The notes: generated by a model from the letters alone, not told the origin. Shown: positions 13,016 through 26,160, numbered from the stretch's first letter. The stretch is 64,000 bases of DNA from Stenopsyche tienmushanensis (GCA_008973525.1 WACJ01000297.1:310001-374000), one strand, 5' to 3'. Made by a program: numbers and translations.

Positions 13016-15785
13016 ATACCATGATAGATGGTAATTATCTTATGGTATTTATCTTCTATTGGTGGTGCAACATTTTCTCATTCAAGAATTTATTTATCGT
13101 CTAATATTTTCCTAAATGTTAAATGAATTACCCTTTAAATATTGAAATTATCCCTTGGTCCAATGGCTATATTTTTTCTCCAATAAACAGGCAAATCCAT
13201 TTTGTCATATCCCTTTTAATGCTTGGGGGCTCTAAGACCAATTAATAAGTAAAAGCTTCAATATGAAATCTCCGGAAGAATTAAAATATAAGAGTTAATA
13301 TATTATTTCTTCAGCTCATTTGTATTTTTTACAAACATTCACATTTCATCCCTATTTAAGACTCAATTTTTTATAAAGGAATTTAGTATGATTTTAATAT
13401 CTATATATAAATCTAGACAAGATGAGTTCGAAATGAAAGCCTCACACTGTCCGGATGGTTGCTTTATCCACTAAGAAATAAGATCCTTATATATCTTAGC
13501 TCAAATTTGGTGATTTTTATAAGATCGATACTTTAATGGACATTCATTAAAAAATAAATCTTTCGATAGATTCGTCCTCAATCAATCAAACTGAATTTCG
13601 AAAGACTATTTTCAATTTGATTAATTTTACTGATGTTTGATTCAAATATAGATAAGAGAAAATGTTGATTTATTGGATTTTATCTTGGAATTTAATTAAA
13701 TAGGAACTCAAATCCAGATTGGGGAAAAATTTTCAACATAGGAATAAATTTATGATCGATCGTATTGATTTAGATTTACAGAAACAATTAAAGCATAAAT
13801 TAAAAATAATGATTATGCTAATTATTCATTTCGCCTCTTTTATCTAATTTTTATTCCAAACGTCTAATTTGGAGATTATCTTCATCCGATATTGAATATG
13901 GCGCCTCAAGATGTAAAATATAGTTTGAAATTATATGACAAATCTTTTAATGAAGTGTATTACCATCATATTGAGGTAGAAATTATGTTCAAATCTTAAT
14001 GCATTTTCGATGTATTTGATGTAGCAATTTTTCACTAATTTAGCCCTTTATCTCCCTCCAGAATATCGAGCTCAGTGCTTATCGTTGCAAACTTTCACTC
14101 GAAACTAAATTTTCTTTGCCGAGGGGAGTGATGAAAATCTTCAAGTGGAAGCTATTTGTAGTGAACGTGGGAGGGATGTGTTGCTGAAAATCCAGGTTTG
14201 AACGAGGTTGATATAGTCTAATTAAGCTCGGTTTTGATGTTTACGTAAGGCAGAGTACATCTCTAAATAATGCCATTAAGTACGCTCCACCGACGCAATT
14301 ACGTTATTTTATTCATGGCACGTCAAAACTCTTGAGTGCTGAAGCTCCGCTGATAAGCACACCACTCTTCTCAGGGTTATTTGTTGTGTGTAATTCTTAA
14401 ACGGAACAATAACACCAATCTACTATGTCATTATTTCATGATTTTGCTCTCGGCTGTAGCCTTACAATCATGGCTTTCGCCCCCATTGCTAAAAAACCAG
14501 AAGAAGATAACAATCCATGTATATTTTCTAATTAATCCAAGCACATTTATTTAGCTCGCTCATGTGGATAAACAGTGGATGTTATAAAATCACAAAGGTA
14601 AACGGCATCATAAGGTAGCTCATATAATTTTAACTGATTTATTTCCGAGCGAGCATTGAAAATTTAGCTGAAAAACCCCATCAACGTCATAAAGCCAATG
14701 AAAAGTTTTAATGATGGTCGTAAAGCATTTTTGAACCTCATGTCGGTTCCGAATCGTGGTCCTCATCCATGTCACGCAATCTTCACTTCCCTTTTCTAGA
14801 CGTGCCGAACATTTTTATAGTTAAATGAAATGTTCTAAAATGAAAACAATCCTTGTTTTTCGTAGAGCGACGCTTTATAACGGAATTTATTGCGCTTGAA
14901 ATGCTTTCATTCGTGCTTCGGCGATGCTTTGGAAAAAATTTAAGATGCATTTCTTTCTGAACTTTAATAAAAAATCCATATTTTAATATATTTACTACAG
15001 AAACATAAATAAATTACTGATTCGTCAAGCCCTTTTTTTACAATATACAAAACCCATTTTATCTCACTAATATTTATGTAAGCTTTATTGCGAAATAAGT
15101 GGCATAAGTACCTAAACATATGGTAATCAGAGGATGCAATACCCGGCGAATGATGTGAATAGGGAGTAAATATAAAATAAATACCATTAATGCTTATTGT
15201 ATCAACTTTGCAGTATAAAACCCACCATTATCTAATGGAATTAGTTGCTTTTCTATGAACAAAAAAAATAATTCAAGAGCTTCGAATCGGAATGGAACCG
15301 GTTCGAAAATATCGTTTCTCTTCCGTATGATAAATTTCGTAAACGAAAGAGAATTTGGTTGATTTTTTATTGATAAAATATGTGATTTTTTGCAGAATTT
15401 ATTTGAATGTATTCATCTGATGATACTGTAACCTTTACTCCTTTTTCATCCTGTCAATTATGCTGTTAAATCAATACTTCAGATAATATTGTTATCAACC
15501 CAAGTTCCGGCTATATGAATTTTTTAAGCTTATCTCTTCCTATATATTCGCTATGTACCAATACTTTGATTCCCAGATTTAAATTTATTACTTAATTTTA
15601 TGTACTCAAACTTGGCACTTCTATGCATTGATCAATAAGCTTTAAGCCACTATCTTTTCTTTCATAAATTATATTATTTTAATTCTGGTTTCAATTATTA
15701 AACTTTGAATGAATTATTTATATTATTTTAGTCGCCTATATAATAACTCATTTAAATAAAATATATTGTAAATAAATTATCATTT
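13016..15785. other. AT-rich sequence, no gene seen
   Basis: No long ORF or RNA gene. A less AT-rich stretch lies at 14040-14470. A short AACCGGTTC-type motif (GGAATGGAACCGGTTCGAAA, about 15290-15309) is related to the dispersed AACCG repeat family described elsewhere in this window. Confidence 0.45.
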
Positions 15786-15789
15786 CATA

Positions 15790-15870
15790 GCCTTTAGGTA
15801 GAAGGTAGAAATGGTAAAAAATACAAAATATTTGGCTGCGGGAGGACATCCTTCCCGCGGCAAGATATTT
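15790..15870 (-). repeat. LTR-B fragment with conserved hairpin
   Basis: AAATATTTGGCTGCGGGAGG at about 15825 followed by ACATCCTTCCCGCGGC matches AAATATTTGGCTGCGGGAAG with ACGTCTTCCC at 52771-52800. The segment is a near-perfect hairpin (GCTGCGGGAGGA/TCCTTCCCGCGGC). Only this part of the LTR is kept. Confidence 0.6.
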
Positions 15871-18590
15871 TTCTTGTGACTAATAAAGAATTTACATAAG
15901 ACGATACATATACACATAAACCTTTTTTGTGTGGTAGATGTGTTCCGCAGAAAATCGCACAAAAAAAGCTATGACTTGATTTTTTAAAAAAAAGTGAAGA
16001 TAAATCTGCTAAGAAAAATAGAGGATTTTATAGAAAAAATTCGTACCCAGTTAAAAGTATATTAATTCAATAAAACTTGAGATATGATGTCAACCGTGTT
16101 GAATAAAGAAGTTTTGAGAAAAACACGTTAAAAGATTTCTTTGTGGTAGAACTGGCCAAACTGCAGTGTCACTAGAATAGCAATAACTTCGTAAGTAGTT
16201 GGAATTTTGGATTTTTTTTTTGGAGAATGTATTTTTAAAAACCGAAATCATTATTTTGTGATTTACAAAGTCCCAAATTATTATCCCGGTTAGTGTTAAT
16301 GACTTATTTCCTATTTTATCCAAAATATCCCCATACGTACTCTTTACGAAAGAAAAAAGTGCTTTAAAAAAAGCGCATAACTTCGCACAACATCGCATAA
16401 AAAAAAAAGTTTGAGTGTATACATTAAAGTTGGATGCGAATTTAAAATTGCTCAATTTTGTAAATTCGACAGCTAAAATAAGCATTTTAATATATAAATA
16501 TTTGATATATGTATTATAAACAAGCTAAGATAATTTAACATTTATTGTCTAAATAAATCATTACCAATTAAATAAATAAATAAAATATTTGTATACATTG
16601 CCTTCCAATTAGACAGATTTATTTACTTGCTATAATAATTTCCAAGAGGAATATAATTGAGTATTTACGGTTATAATTTATTGTACCGAAATAAATAAAT
16701 ATTGCGTCCTATGAAAATATTCACTTCACTCAATTACAATCGGGTCAAATTTTATAATTCTTAAACAATTAGTAATGATAAATTCTGACTGCAAGAATTT
16801 TGATGATGGTCAAGGTTTCTTGGCTAAGGTTTTTGATCGTCCTTCGTTCTTGAAGGTATTTGTTTTAAAATTTCCGCATTTCCACAAGAGTCTTATACAC
16901 CGATTATAGATACTATATTTAAATCAATTTGTTGTACTATTCTACGTTTACAAATAGACATCATATTAATTAGCTTAATGAGTGGTCATTATTTGTGATG
17001 ACTTTTTTTTAAGGTAAAGAATCTCATGTAAAAATACTACATTATTTAAGCTAAATTTTGACAATAATAATACATTTTAGTTGCGTATATTTTCGTTTGA
17101 TTAATCTAAGATATGCAATGAAATATTAATATTTTATTTCAAATATGTGGCAGATGTTTGAAGAACACTGCTGAAACTTAATTGAGCATGTATTTGGAAT
17201 TCGCGAGGTTTTGCTATTTCAAAAGGAGTAACGTCTCCATCGAATTTCCAATAATATTGTTCGAACATGTTTATCGAATAAATATTATAGTGGCGTCTCG
17301 AATATCAAAATATAGCAAAGCATGGAATCAAATTGCAGCGTTGACTACATTAAGAGATTGTTGCGAGCGCAATGAGGAGTCGAGCTCGTTATTTTAACAG
17401 GGACGATATTCTTGGAGGAGGAAAGCACGAATCAGCTAAGTGAAGTTTCCTCGAATACTTCCTGAGCTGAACGCACCTGATATGGAAGGGTCCCCAAAGA
17501 GGACGCGAAGAGGAAACTTTGAGGAACTTGAGCAAATTGCTTTTGTTTTTGTCTGATCCTCTTTTCATTGAGCTTTTACAAATATGAGGCAAGTTTCGCC
17601 TGCGGGAGTGGAGCTTAATCCAGGACGCGCGCCGTGATGCAGCTTAACGTTGAATAAAACAGGGACTTCCCGACGCCTCTTCCTTTTACTCTGCAATCTG
17701 CCGTTTTTTGGCTAAATTGAATTTCTAAATGGCACTCCTTTAATTATGCGTCCATCCAGTTTAGGCCGGCTTTCATTGCGAGCTTTTTTCCGCTCTCGGC
17801 GATAACTCTTCATCAGAATTCTCCCGTTTGGCCGTCTGATAAGTACGTTTTTATGTCAGATAGGCTTAGGTGAAAGCCTGATGCGATCCTGTATACTTTT
17901 TTATGAATGCGGACTTTGCGCTTCATAGTTGAGGGACATCTTAAAATTCCAATAAAATCCTCGTAATCATGAAATGAAATGCCAGCAAACTGGGATGAGG
18001 CCGCTTTTGTGCTAAGCTGTTATATTCGGTACTCTTTTGAGATGCAGATCAATTTTAAAGTAGAAGCCGAGATTATTGCCTTATCTATTGACCTCATTCA
18101 TATCTTAGCTACATGATTTAAAATGAAAAGTCCTTAATAAATAATTTAATATACTAGTGATTACCCGGCATGTTTCTATTCTATTCATTGAAGTGCTTTC
18201 ATATTTTTTTAATTACGCAAAAAAAGGTATATGATCGCGGTTAGTAATTATTTGAGAGGTAAATTAAGAATTCAAATGTAATTCTTTTTGATATTTCGAG
18301 TCTCCTGTCAGACTCGTGGACGCGCAATAACTGCCGGTACTTTGGTGATGAATAAACAATGTGATGGAGACCAAACATCCAGGTATGAATTAAAATGATG
18401 ACGTTTGTGTGCTACCGACTCACGGTATAATCCATCGAAGACCAACTACTTGGCAAATACATAAAAAAATCGACGGTTATTGTGCTTTATTTACCTTAGC
18501 AACTACCAGACCAATATGCGCCAACATAGTGCATATGCTAAACGTTTCGCATAACAAATTGCATATAAAAACATTTTTACTATACCTATT
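15871..18590. other. AT-rich sequence with one unassigned 131-codon frame
   Basis: A minus-strand frame of 131 codons (16485-16090) is Phe- and Asn-rich with no domain I recognise; in DNA this AT-rich it may be chance or a remnant of an unknown repeat. The stretch 17390-17960 is markedly less AT-rich and unique here. No RNA gene seen. Confidence 0.4.
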
Positions 18591-18594
18591 TTAT

Positions 18595-18705
18595 TTTCGT
18601 AAGCTCAAACAATAAGTTGACAACGTTTTATTGCAATCGGATGAACGGTATGGCAGTGCATTAAATACGAACAAACAACGAACATTTTTACATACTTGAT
18701 GATTC
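18595..18705 (-). repeat. Helitron-like 5'-end fragment
   Basis: ACAACGTTTTATTGCAATCG followed by GATGAACGGTATGGCAGTGC and ATTAAATACGAACAAACAAC is the reverse complement of the family at 39292, 47273 and 33240-33440 (start TCTAATATATAAAAA, then TGTTTGTTTGTCCGTA). The 5' terminus itself is lost here. Confidence 0.55.
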
Positions 18706-21075
18706 CATGAATTATGATGAAATACTATTTAATTAATTCCACTTAAGAAAAAAATGGATAAGGACACATTTTTACATATATTATGCATTAATCATGAAAA
18801 CAATTGCGAAATTGATGAAAGCTATAGACGAAAATATTAATTCATAAGCTTACAAAGTTACATTCTTATAGACTAACTTATTCAAAGACATGTGATTAAA
18901 CATTAAACTCTTATCATTTAAGGATATTCTCAGGAATAAAGGCATAATATTTCAATTATTATTGCAGATTGCATTTCTGCATACTGATTAATTAATCAAT
19001 CAATAATTGATTAATGATATTATAATTACAAGGATATTAAATTGAAACGTTTTGGCTAGAAATTTGTAATTCTCAGCTTGTAGTATTTATCACTAGGAAA
19101 TAAATTGTAATCTGAGAGTCCTAGTCTTGATACATAGCAAATATCTAGGAATCTAAAAAATTGAAAAAATAAAGAATGGTGAAGATCACATTTTATATCA
19201 ACATAAGATTGCAAGACGTGTATTAAACCGATAAAACCGATATTTTCAATCGGTTCAGTTCCGATTTTCATTTCAACAAAATAACAATGTCAATGATTAT
19301 CGGGTTTTGGTTCATTTTTAGTTCGAATCCCGATCTAAAAATCAAAATTTTATTGTTACCATATGAACACAATAATATCTGATGATATTAATCAAGCATT
19401 AAGTTATAATATTGTAGCGTATTTATTTAGTTAATGTTATTATCAATATTCATATTTTCATAAAGATCTTAAATAGATGATATGTGGAGTCATATTGATT
19501 TTTTAAGAGCTTTCATTTCAATAATTTTGTTGAAATAAACGCTGATTTTGATATGTTTCAAAGCTACTTGACATGTTTCTCTTATTTTTGTTGTATAAAA
19601 ACAACAATGGGTGTATTATTTTGAAAGAAGTGAAGCATTTTTGCGGATTTCCCATTTGTTTTCCCTCACTTTGATGGAGGTTAGGCGAGATGTAATTTAA
19701 AGGCAAACTCGTAAGCCAAGCGCGTAGGATATGGGATTATAGTCACATGTATACTGGGTGCGGAGAAATGGGAATTATTACAGAAATCAAAAGTTTTAAT
19801 AGACGAGCTTAATAAAGAGCTAGGGGGGATGATTCGGTTTTAAGTCGCGTCCGGGAAAAAGTTATAATGATTTTCGGTTGATGCCTTATGTGGCGCATGC
19901 CGTCATTTAACGACGTCTGAGAGGACCATCAGATGCTTTATAAACACAAGCACACATCCAGGACATTATGATAATGACGAAAGTAACTGAAGAATGTTAT
20001 GTAGCAATATCATTATGAAGGAGTAGCGGAAGGGTACTCTCGAATGCAATAAAAGCGAGATTTCTTCGAGGAGACAAAGCAATCTCATAGAAACTTTAGC
20101 TTCGAAATGCGCCAGTTGCATTTAAAAACATTTCGTCATTGTTATGTTAAAAGTTGTTTAATTCAGTATTCACCCAGATAAACCTTGGAAAATAAGTTTG
20201 CTTCTCACGGAGCCAAGTTTGCACATAAAGTACTTATTAACATTCATGGCAAGTCTCATTTTTCATTGAGTTTCTTGCGAGACTGAAGCTTTCCATTTGA
20301 TCAATTACCAACTTCCACGACCGAAAAATTTCACCCAATTCAGAAAAATTATGGAGATAAAAATGTTTTTATAAAGGGATTGAAGATAAACATATTATCT
20401 CAATTAATTGAGGATAATAACTCAATAATAACTGAATATTCGGGGCAAATTTTCTCTTCGGATAATACCTGGGATAAATATTAATCAAATTCTTTGAATA
20501 ATCTGAATAAACGAAATAATTCAAACAAGATTTTTTAAGTTATTGATGAACAGAATTATCCACCGAGGATGCTTTTGATTTCAATTTAAAATTAAATTTT
20601 GCGATTGACCAGATTTATCTTAAGGATAGTTTCGAATGTTTACAGCAAGGACATTAATTTAATGTTTTTGTGAGTCAGGGATTTAAATATAGTCTAAATC
20701 GAGCATATGTCGGGATTTGCGAATAAATTTAAAAAAATAATATAGTGATCTTCATTAAAGAACCTGTAGGATGCATATTAAGCTAAGAAATATACTCATA
20801 ATCTAAACACCTCGGGTTTATTTCTACCAGAGGTAATCGATCATATGTTTGCATGTAAAAAGCTTTGAATCAATAGAAAAAAAAATTCACGAGAAGAAAT
20901 TTATTATGAGGTAATTTTCTTTTGATGTTTATATTTTATCACATAAAAATAAAGTGAGAGACTTCAAAATTATTGAAGAAAATCAATTATTTAAAGAAGG
21001 TCTGCATGACGATGTATCGTCTAAAAAGCAAAAGATCAGACTTAATTTGAATACATATGAACATTGGCTATATTA
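18706..21075. other. AT-rich sequence with one AACCG repeat copy
   Basis: At about 19215-19330 a degenerate AACCG-type repeat is present (TAAAACCGATATTTTCAATC then GGTTCAGTTCCGATTTTCAT), in minus orientation relative to the copy at 40660. The rest is AT-rich without a recognisable gene. Confidence 0.45.
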
Positions 21076-22151
21076 GATTGTCCAGTTAAAAATGCCGTTT
21101 TTTTCCATACTTTTATTATTTTCTGTTTTGTACTATTTTGTGTGGGATTTGGTATCAAAGAAACAATTTACGTAAAATTGCATACTGTATTATAGCGTAA
21201 GAGATTTGCCATCACCACATGGTAGCGCTGTTAATCTGAGCAGATTTAGTTCATCAGATTAACGGCGACATCTTTCGTCTCTCTTCGGGTGCAATGAGTT
21301 ATTTTAACAGCGCCATCTCTTGTGGCCCTACGGTAACATTGCACCCGCATACCGACGGATCGCTTTTTGCGCGTGCATCGTTGCTGGTTGGGAATTGATG
21401 CGCAGGAGACGGGAATCAGGCGAGTTGTCGATTACCCTTGGCTGCGGGAAGTCGTCCTTCTTGCAGCCAGATCTCTCTCTCTAATGTGGAATAAATAGTA
21501 ACTTAGAGAAGAGATTCTTTCTATTCGACATCCGTTTATTCTCATCCATTCGTCCAGCAACATCACGGTCCGATAAAAGAACGGACCCGTGCGTTAAATA
21601 TCTTCAAAAAATTAATTCAACAGCTGTTAATAAAAACATTTGCGATTTGGAGAATCTCTGTTTGTTAATGCTAGAGATGGTTTAAACAATTGTATAAAAT
21701 GGGTGTTATACTCAAATCAAAAACGCAAAAGATAATGGCTTTCAAAGAGGAAGGTAAAGTATCTAACCCCTCGACCGGGTGTAACAGTTAAAATAGATTT
21801 TTTAAATGTATAGTGGAACTCCAAAGGGATTATCTGCCACAAAGTCCTTCCATATGGTCAAATCATAACGAAAGAGATTTGTTGTTCACAATTAGATATT
21901 ATAAAAGTGGCGTTTAAACCATTGCCAAATTCTTTAGCAATATGATACTATGATATGATACCTCATAAATCATTGATATTTTAAATCAAAACTCGTTGAA
22001 TTTTATTCTTCTGGAATAATATTTTTTAAATAGGTGTGAAAAGTTTATATCTACTAATAGGAGAATACATTGTATAGATGAAATTAATTAATTATTATTT
22101 GTTTGAATATAACGCTTTCATTTATAAAACGACATTCTTAACTGGACAATC
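21076..22151 (+). mobile_element. Mariner element with terminal repeats, transposase decayed
   Basis: Left end GATTGTCCAGTTAAAAATGC (21076) and right end, as reverse complement, GATTGTCCAGTTAAGAATGT (22151) form an inverted repeat of about 26 bp with two mismatches. TA dinucleotides at 21074-21075 and 22152-22153 fit the TA target duplication of Tc1/mariner. Inside, about 21855-21935 reads YGQIITKEICCSQLDIIKVA, resembling the mariner block before the second catalytic Asp, with stops around it. The element is interrupted by LTR-B sequence at about 21200-21600, so the LTR insertion is the younger event. No intact transposase remains. Confidence 0.75.
21210..21600 (+). repeat. LTR-B, probable solo or truncated LTR nested in mariner
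   Basis: Homologous in reverse orientation to 52651-52915. Shared landmarks are GGCGACATC or GGCGCCAT, GCGCGTGCATCG or GTCCACC, the hairpin GCTGCGGGAAGTCGTCCTTC at 21441, a pyrimidine-rich CTCTCTCTCT tract, AATAAA at about 21490, then TTCTTTCTATTCGACATCCG and the final block near AACATCACGGTCCGATAAAA. The AATAAA, hairpin and repeated occurrence fit an LTR, possibly with a short start of internal sequence at the 3' side. No coding part of this retrotransposon is in the window. Exact ends and target duplication could not be fixed. Confidence 0.6.
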
Positions 22152-23759
22152 TATTATTAATATCTCCGATCTCCCAAATATGTTGAAATTATGAATATTT
22201 TTCCATAATCTAGATATGAAACAGGGGTTTTATAAAAAGGACCCATAAGCCCATTCATTTAACAACATTTGATGTTTTTAAGCATTATGGACATCATATA
22301 TTTATAATCTAAATTACAAATTAAATTTGTATAAAACCATCATCATATAAATTCAATAAATCAGGGAAATCTTTAAAAGAAGCGACTTTAGTAATATTTT
22401 ATCATCTTTGTAAATTAATGATTTTAAAGTCTGGAAGTTAAAGATATTTTATTGAGGCGCCAATATTCTATAATATATTTTTTTTAAATGCTGAATATGC
22501 AATATATTGTTATTTTTTTTTATAAACTATAAAACATTATTTATGATCATACTGTCTGGGCCTATACTTTGTTGATATTGTCTAACCCAAATACTGTAAA
22601 TACACATTTTTTTTTAAATTTATGATTCCATAATTTATGAACATAACTGGCGTCTGACGTTGATCCATCATTGGCCTAGTCTAACGTTATTGAGATCAGC
22701 AAGCAAAGTTCGTATTTGTTCGACATAAGCACTGTGAGGAGTTTGTGGATCATAAATCCATTTGGAACGGATGAATGCTATAATACGCCAGAGCCAAGTT
22801 TTTCATCTGCCCTCTTGTTTTTGTTTCTCTTAATGTCGAACGGAAAAAACGTAATTTATTATTCGTCGATACTTCTTCTCGTTTGAGTATAACTCTCCTG
22901 TCGCAGAGCGAAAACTCTAAAGACAAACATTTTTTTTTCGTCTCAACTCACAAGTCTCTACTTTCGCCTGTTTATACATTATATTTGAATGTCGGTGCTT
23001 TTCCGAGTGCTGAGGATCTGCACAAACCTTAACTCTCGCTACATTTAACCGTGGATTATTTCCCCAAATAGCTTTATCAAGTTTTCGAGTTTGGAAACAA
23101 AACAAAGATGCGGGACGTTGATTGATGAGGCCGTCCTGAAGCTACTGCGAACGGCCACGGACGGCTAATGACGTCACATCAACGTCGTCGTTGTTTCGTC
23201 GTATCGACGTCTTCATTGCGAAGATGTTGCTGATGAACAATCCAAATCGAAGCCTATATTTATCGTTTAGAAACCATTAGACGAAAGAAAGGAAGAAAAT
23301 TGACACCAGAAGCAGGAGAAGAAAGATGGATGTCTAATGGGAGCATTTTTTCCAATCGTTGCCTTTAAGGGTTACCTCGCGATACTTTAGCAACACACAA
23401 TCGGCGCAAGTAGAAGTGAAGTAAATTATATCAGAATATATACATTTTATTTCTTTGCAACTCGAAAATCTATCTATCTGTTGTAATCTTCGATATTGTT
23501 TGATTGCACTTATACCTTAAAACATATCAATAGTAGTACTTTATTCACAGATCTTTTATAAAAAACGATCCACTTGCGAGACTTCAATGACGAACCACTT
23601 CATTAAGCATGACCAGGGTCAGCTTATCTTCTTTCAGGTAGTGAGTTAATTTTAAATCATCAAAACCTTAGATGCTATATTCGTATAGGCACCACTCACT
23701 ATCCATACAAACCCACTTATCTCTCAAGACCGCGCAGTGTATATAAAACTTGTATATTA
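22152..23759. other. AT-rich sequence with a CpG-rich patch, no gene seen
   Basis: 22152-22640 is very AT-rich. 22640-23100 is mixed. 23105-23240 is CpG-rich and contains a full CRE palindrome (see separate entry). A 62-codon minus frame at 23105-22917 shows no motif. Confidence 0.4.
23105..23240. promoter_or_regulatory. CpG-rich patch with CRE palindrome TGACGTCA
   Basis: TGACGTCA occurs at 23169-23176 inside a patch rich in ACGTC/GACGT words. Nine-base inverted arms GACGTTGAT (23114-23122) and ATCAACGTC (23178-23186) flank it. A perfect CRE is the binding site of CREB/ATF bZIP factors. Regulatory function is inferred from the motif and base composition only; there is no visible gene start next to it. 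Confidence 0.3.
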
Positions 23760-24063
23760 ATAAAATAAACACTGTTGATAGCACACAATATTCGTTAATT
23801 TATTCGCATAAACATAAACAATACACTTGAAATCGATTATTTTAGGTCATTACTATTATATTAGTCGATAAATTTAGGTTATCGATTTATATAATATAAT
23901 CGTACGATGTACGCTAGATACTTTCCCCGTCTCTGTCTCTCGCTAAACCTAAAGTGCAAGACACTTTATGTCTGTATCTCTCCAAGCTTAAAGTATAAAA
24001 ATGTTTTTTCTGAATCATCGGAATTCGATCGCTAATGCGCGACTATACTGCTCAAAGGGTTAA
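23760..24063 (-). repeat. piggyBac-like non-autonomous repeat, copy 2
   Basis: On the minus strand it begins TTAACCCTTTGAGCAGTATA (TTAA at 24060-24063) and runs collinear with 12490-12760. CCCTTTG directly after TTAA is typical of piggyBac-superfamily ends. The other terminus was not found, so this copy is probably truncated near 23760. No coding sequence. Confidence 0.6.
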
Positions 24064-24234
24064 TGGTCATATGTCAATCGCTATATAATCTATAAGATTC
24101 TTTGGTTTGGATCACCATACGTTTCTAAATATTGTATTAATATGTTGATTGACAGTTCATCCAAGTGAATTATTTTGCAAGGGTAAATGTATTTATTTTG
24201 CTTCTTTTTCTGACCAATAAAGACTACTAGTGTA

Positions 24235-24430
24235 GAAGACAACGACCAAAATTTTGCGCTTTGCAAGCTATTTTTTGTTTCAGTCAGTGTTTATAAAATT
24301 TATATCAGGAAAGTTACAGTCTACCAACCTTTGCGAAACGTTGCGAAATCTGAATAATTGTACATATCAGCAATAAATTAAAATCTACAAAGCTGATATT
24401 CTATCTACAAATAGTTGATGTTAGTTATAA
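24235..24430 (+). repeat. Dispersed repeat R, copy 1
   Basis: Shares a collinear sequence with the reverse complement of 33800-34020: TTTCAGTCAGTGTTTATAAA or TTAAGTCACTGTTTATATAA, then GAAAGTTACAGTCTACCAA, then CTGAATAATTGTACATA, and flanking AAGCTA. No ORF, TIR or poly-A tail identified; class unknown. Confidence 0.55.
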
Positions 24431-25497
24431 TTAAAGAAATGTCGTTTAGTATCGATACAAGGTGGCTTAGATACACGTGGTTAAAGGCGTAATAGAGCTT
24501 AATATACTGAATATAAGATGTTTAAATATAATTTAATATGTTTTGATATATAGATATAAAGGATTGAAAGCAATTTAAAGACAAACAAAGTAACGAATTA
24601 AGAAAGATTTACTGAATGAAGTCTGCAACGAAAACGTTTCAATTAATTTTATCTCGATTATACCGAACAAAAAATGTAATAAGATCCAAACTAATTTGAT
24701 ATTTTTTTCCACTTAATTCGATTCAATTTAATTAATCCGGATCCTTGTAAATTTCCTATAAAGCACAGTAAATTATTTTCTGGCAAAAGGTAGGGATTAC
24801 TCAATACCGTTGTATGAGAGTACTTCAGACAACTTTGTTCTTATTCAAAAGATGCCCCCAAAAGGCCTACGTCTCCAATTCAAAGAAATCGGGCAGGTCA
24901 TTTGGGCTCAAAAATATATATGAAGATCTGGTCCCGGATAAGGAACTCGCTTGTGTTTAAAGACTGAAAAGGATGACTCGAGGATAAGAGCTTTCAAAAG
25001 GGCATCTTATCTCGAAGCTCTTGGGAATTTCCACGAACAAAGTAAACACACCTATTAACAGTTCCAAATACAAAAGTGTCCATCGGCGAAATAAAACATA
25101 CTCCCACACCATCGGGCTTATTTCGTATTTTTCAAAGAATTCGCTATGATAATATGGAAATTCAAATTTAAAATTCTTCCATACTGGAAGCTTTCAAATG
25201 AAAGCTCTCGTGTTTTCTTTTCGCACGGTCCATAAAAGTGCATAATATTTTCTTACAGTTCGATTGAAACCCATCGCATTGGAGCTTTTGAAATTGAAAT
25301 AACATCATGAATATTGATTAATTTCAATATTTATTTTCGAAAATAAATTAAAATACGAAGAGGAGTCGAGAGAACATATTTATTTATTAAAATCAACATT
25401 AATATGGCTTCCTAGCTTTCAATTAAGAATAAATAAAAATATATCAAATGTTTGAAACATAAATACAATATATTTAATCTATATCCATTTTTTAATA
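24431..25497. other. AT-rich sequence, no gene seen
   Basis: A slightly less AT-rich part lies at 24780-25120. No ORF above 60 codons, no RNA gene and no repeat recognised. Confidence 0.45.
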
Positions 25498-26160
25498 TTA
25501 GGTTGCCCCATAAGTTTCTTTCGCAAATGAACACAGATCTAATCATAGCCATAGTTGAAGAAAACCCGCGATATATTGTTCGCGAAATAGCTAATAAATT
25601 AAAAACTCCATGAACGTCCGTCCATAATCATCTGACAAAATTGGGCTACATCAATCGTTCAGATGTGTGGCTTCCTCATGAACTGACTGACTTAAATAAA
25701 CTTCAGCGTATTTCAACATGCGATCTTCTTCTCCAACGACGTAATAGCCAACCTTTTTTGAAGAGACTTTTCACTGGAGATGAAAATTGGATACTCTATG
25801 AGAATATCCAACGTAAACGGTCTTGGACCAAGGGTACAGAAGCTTTAACTGTAGCTAAATCTGGTCTACATCCAAAAAAAGTTTTGTTATGTATTTGGTG
25901 GGACTGGAAGGGGGTAGTTTATTATGAGCTACTTCAGCAAGGTGAAACAATCAATTCAACAAAATATTGTTTCCAATTAGACAATATAAAATATGCAATT
26001 GCCAGAAAACGGCCAGAATTAGCGAACAGATCTTATATACCTTGATCAATATTTTGCCAACAAACCTGGGAAATTTTGGCAAGAAGGCATTATGAGGCTT
26101 CCGGAGAGATGGAGAAAGGTAATACAACAGAATGGATCAAATATTATTCAATAAATTTTG
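25498..26160 (+). pseudogene. Truncated mariner element and transposase
   Basis: Starts with a mariner-type terminus TTAGGTTGCCCCATAAGTTT at 25498 after TA. The transposase is readable from about 25529 (MNTDLIIAIVEENPRY), stops at a TGA near 25612, then runs open in 25641-26045. Motifs in order are VWLPHELTD, FTGDENWILYEN with the first catalytic Asp, KVLLCIWWDWKGVVYYELL, and RKRPELAN. After 26045 the frame shifts and the C-terminal end resumes as KFWQEGIMRLPERWRKVIQQ at about 26070-26130. The block with the second and third catalytic Asp is deleted, so the enzyme cannot work. No right terminal repeat is visible. The same TIR and N-terminus occur at 33735 on the minus strand. Confidence 0.88.

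Noticed and set aside
16090..16485. 131-codon minus-strand ORF as a possible gene
   Set aside because: Phe/Asn/Lys-rich translation typical of AT-rich non-coding DNA; no motif.
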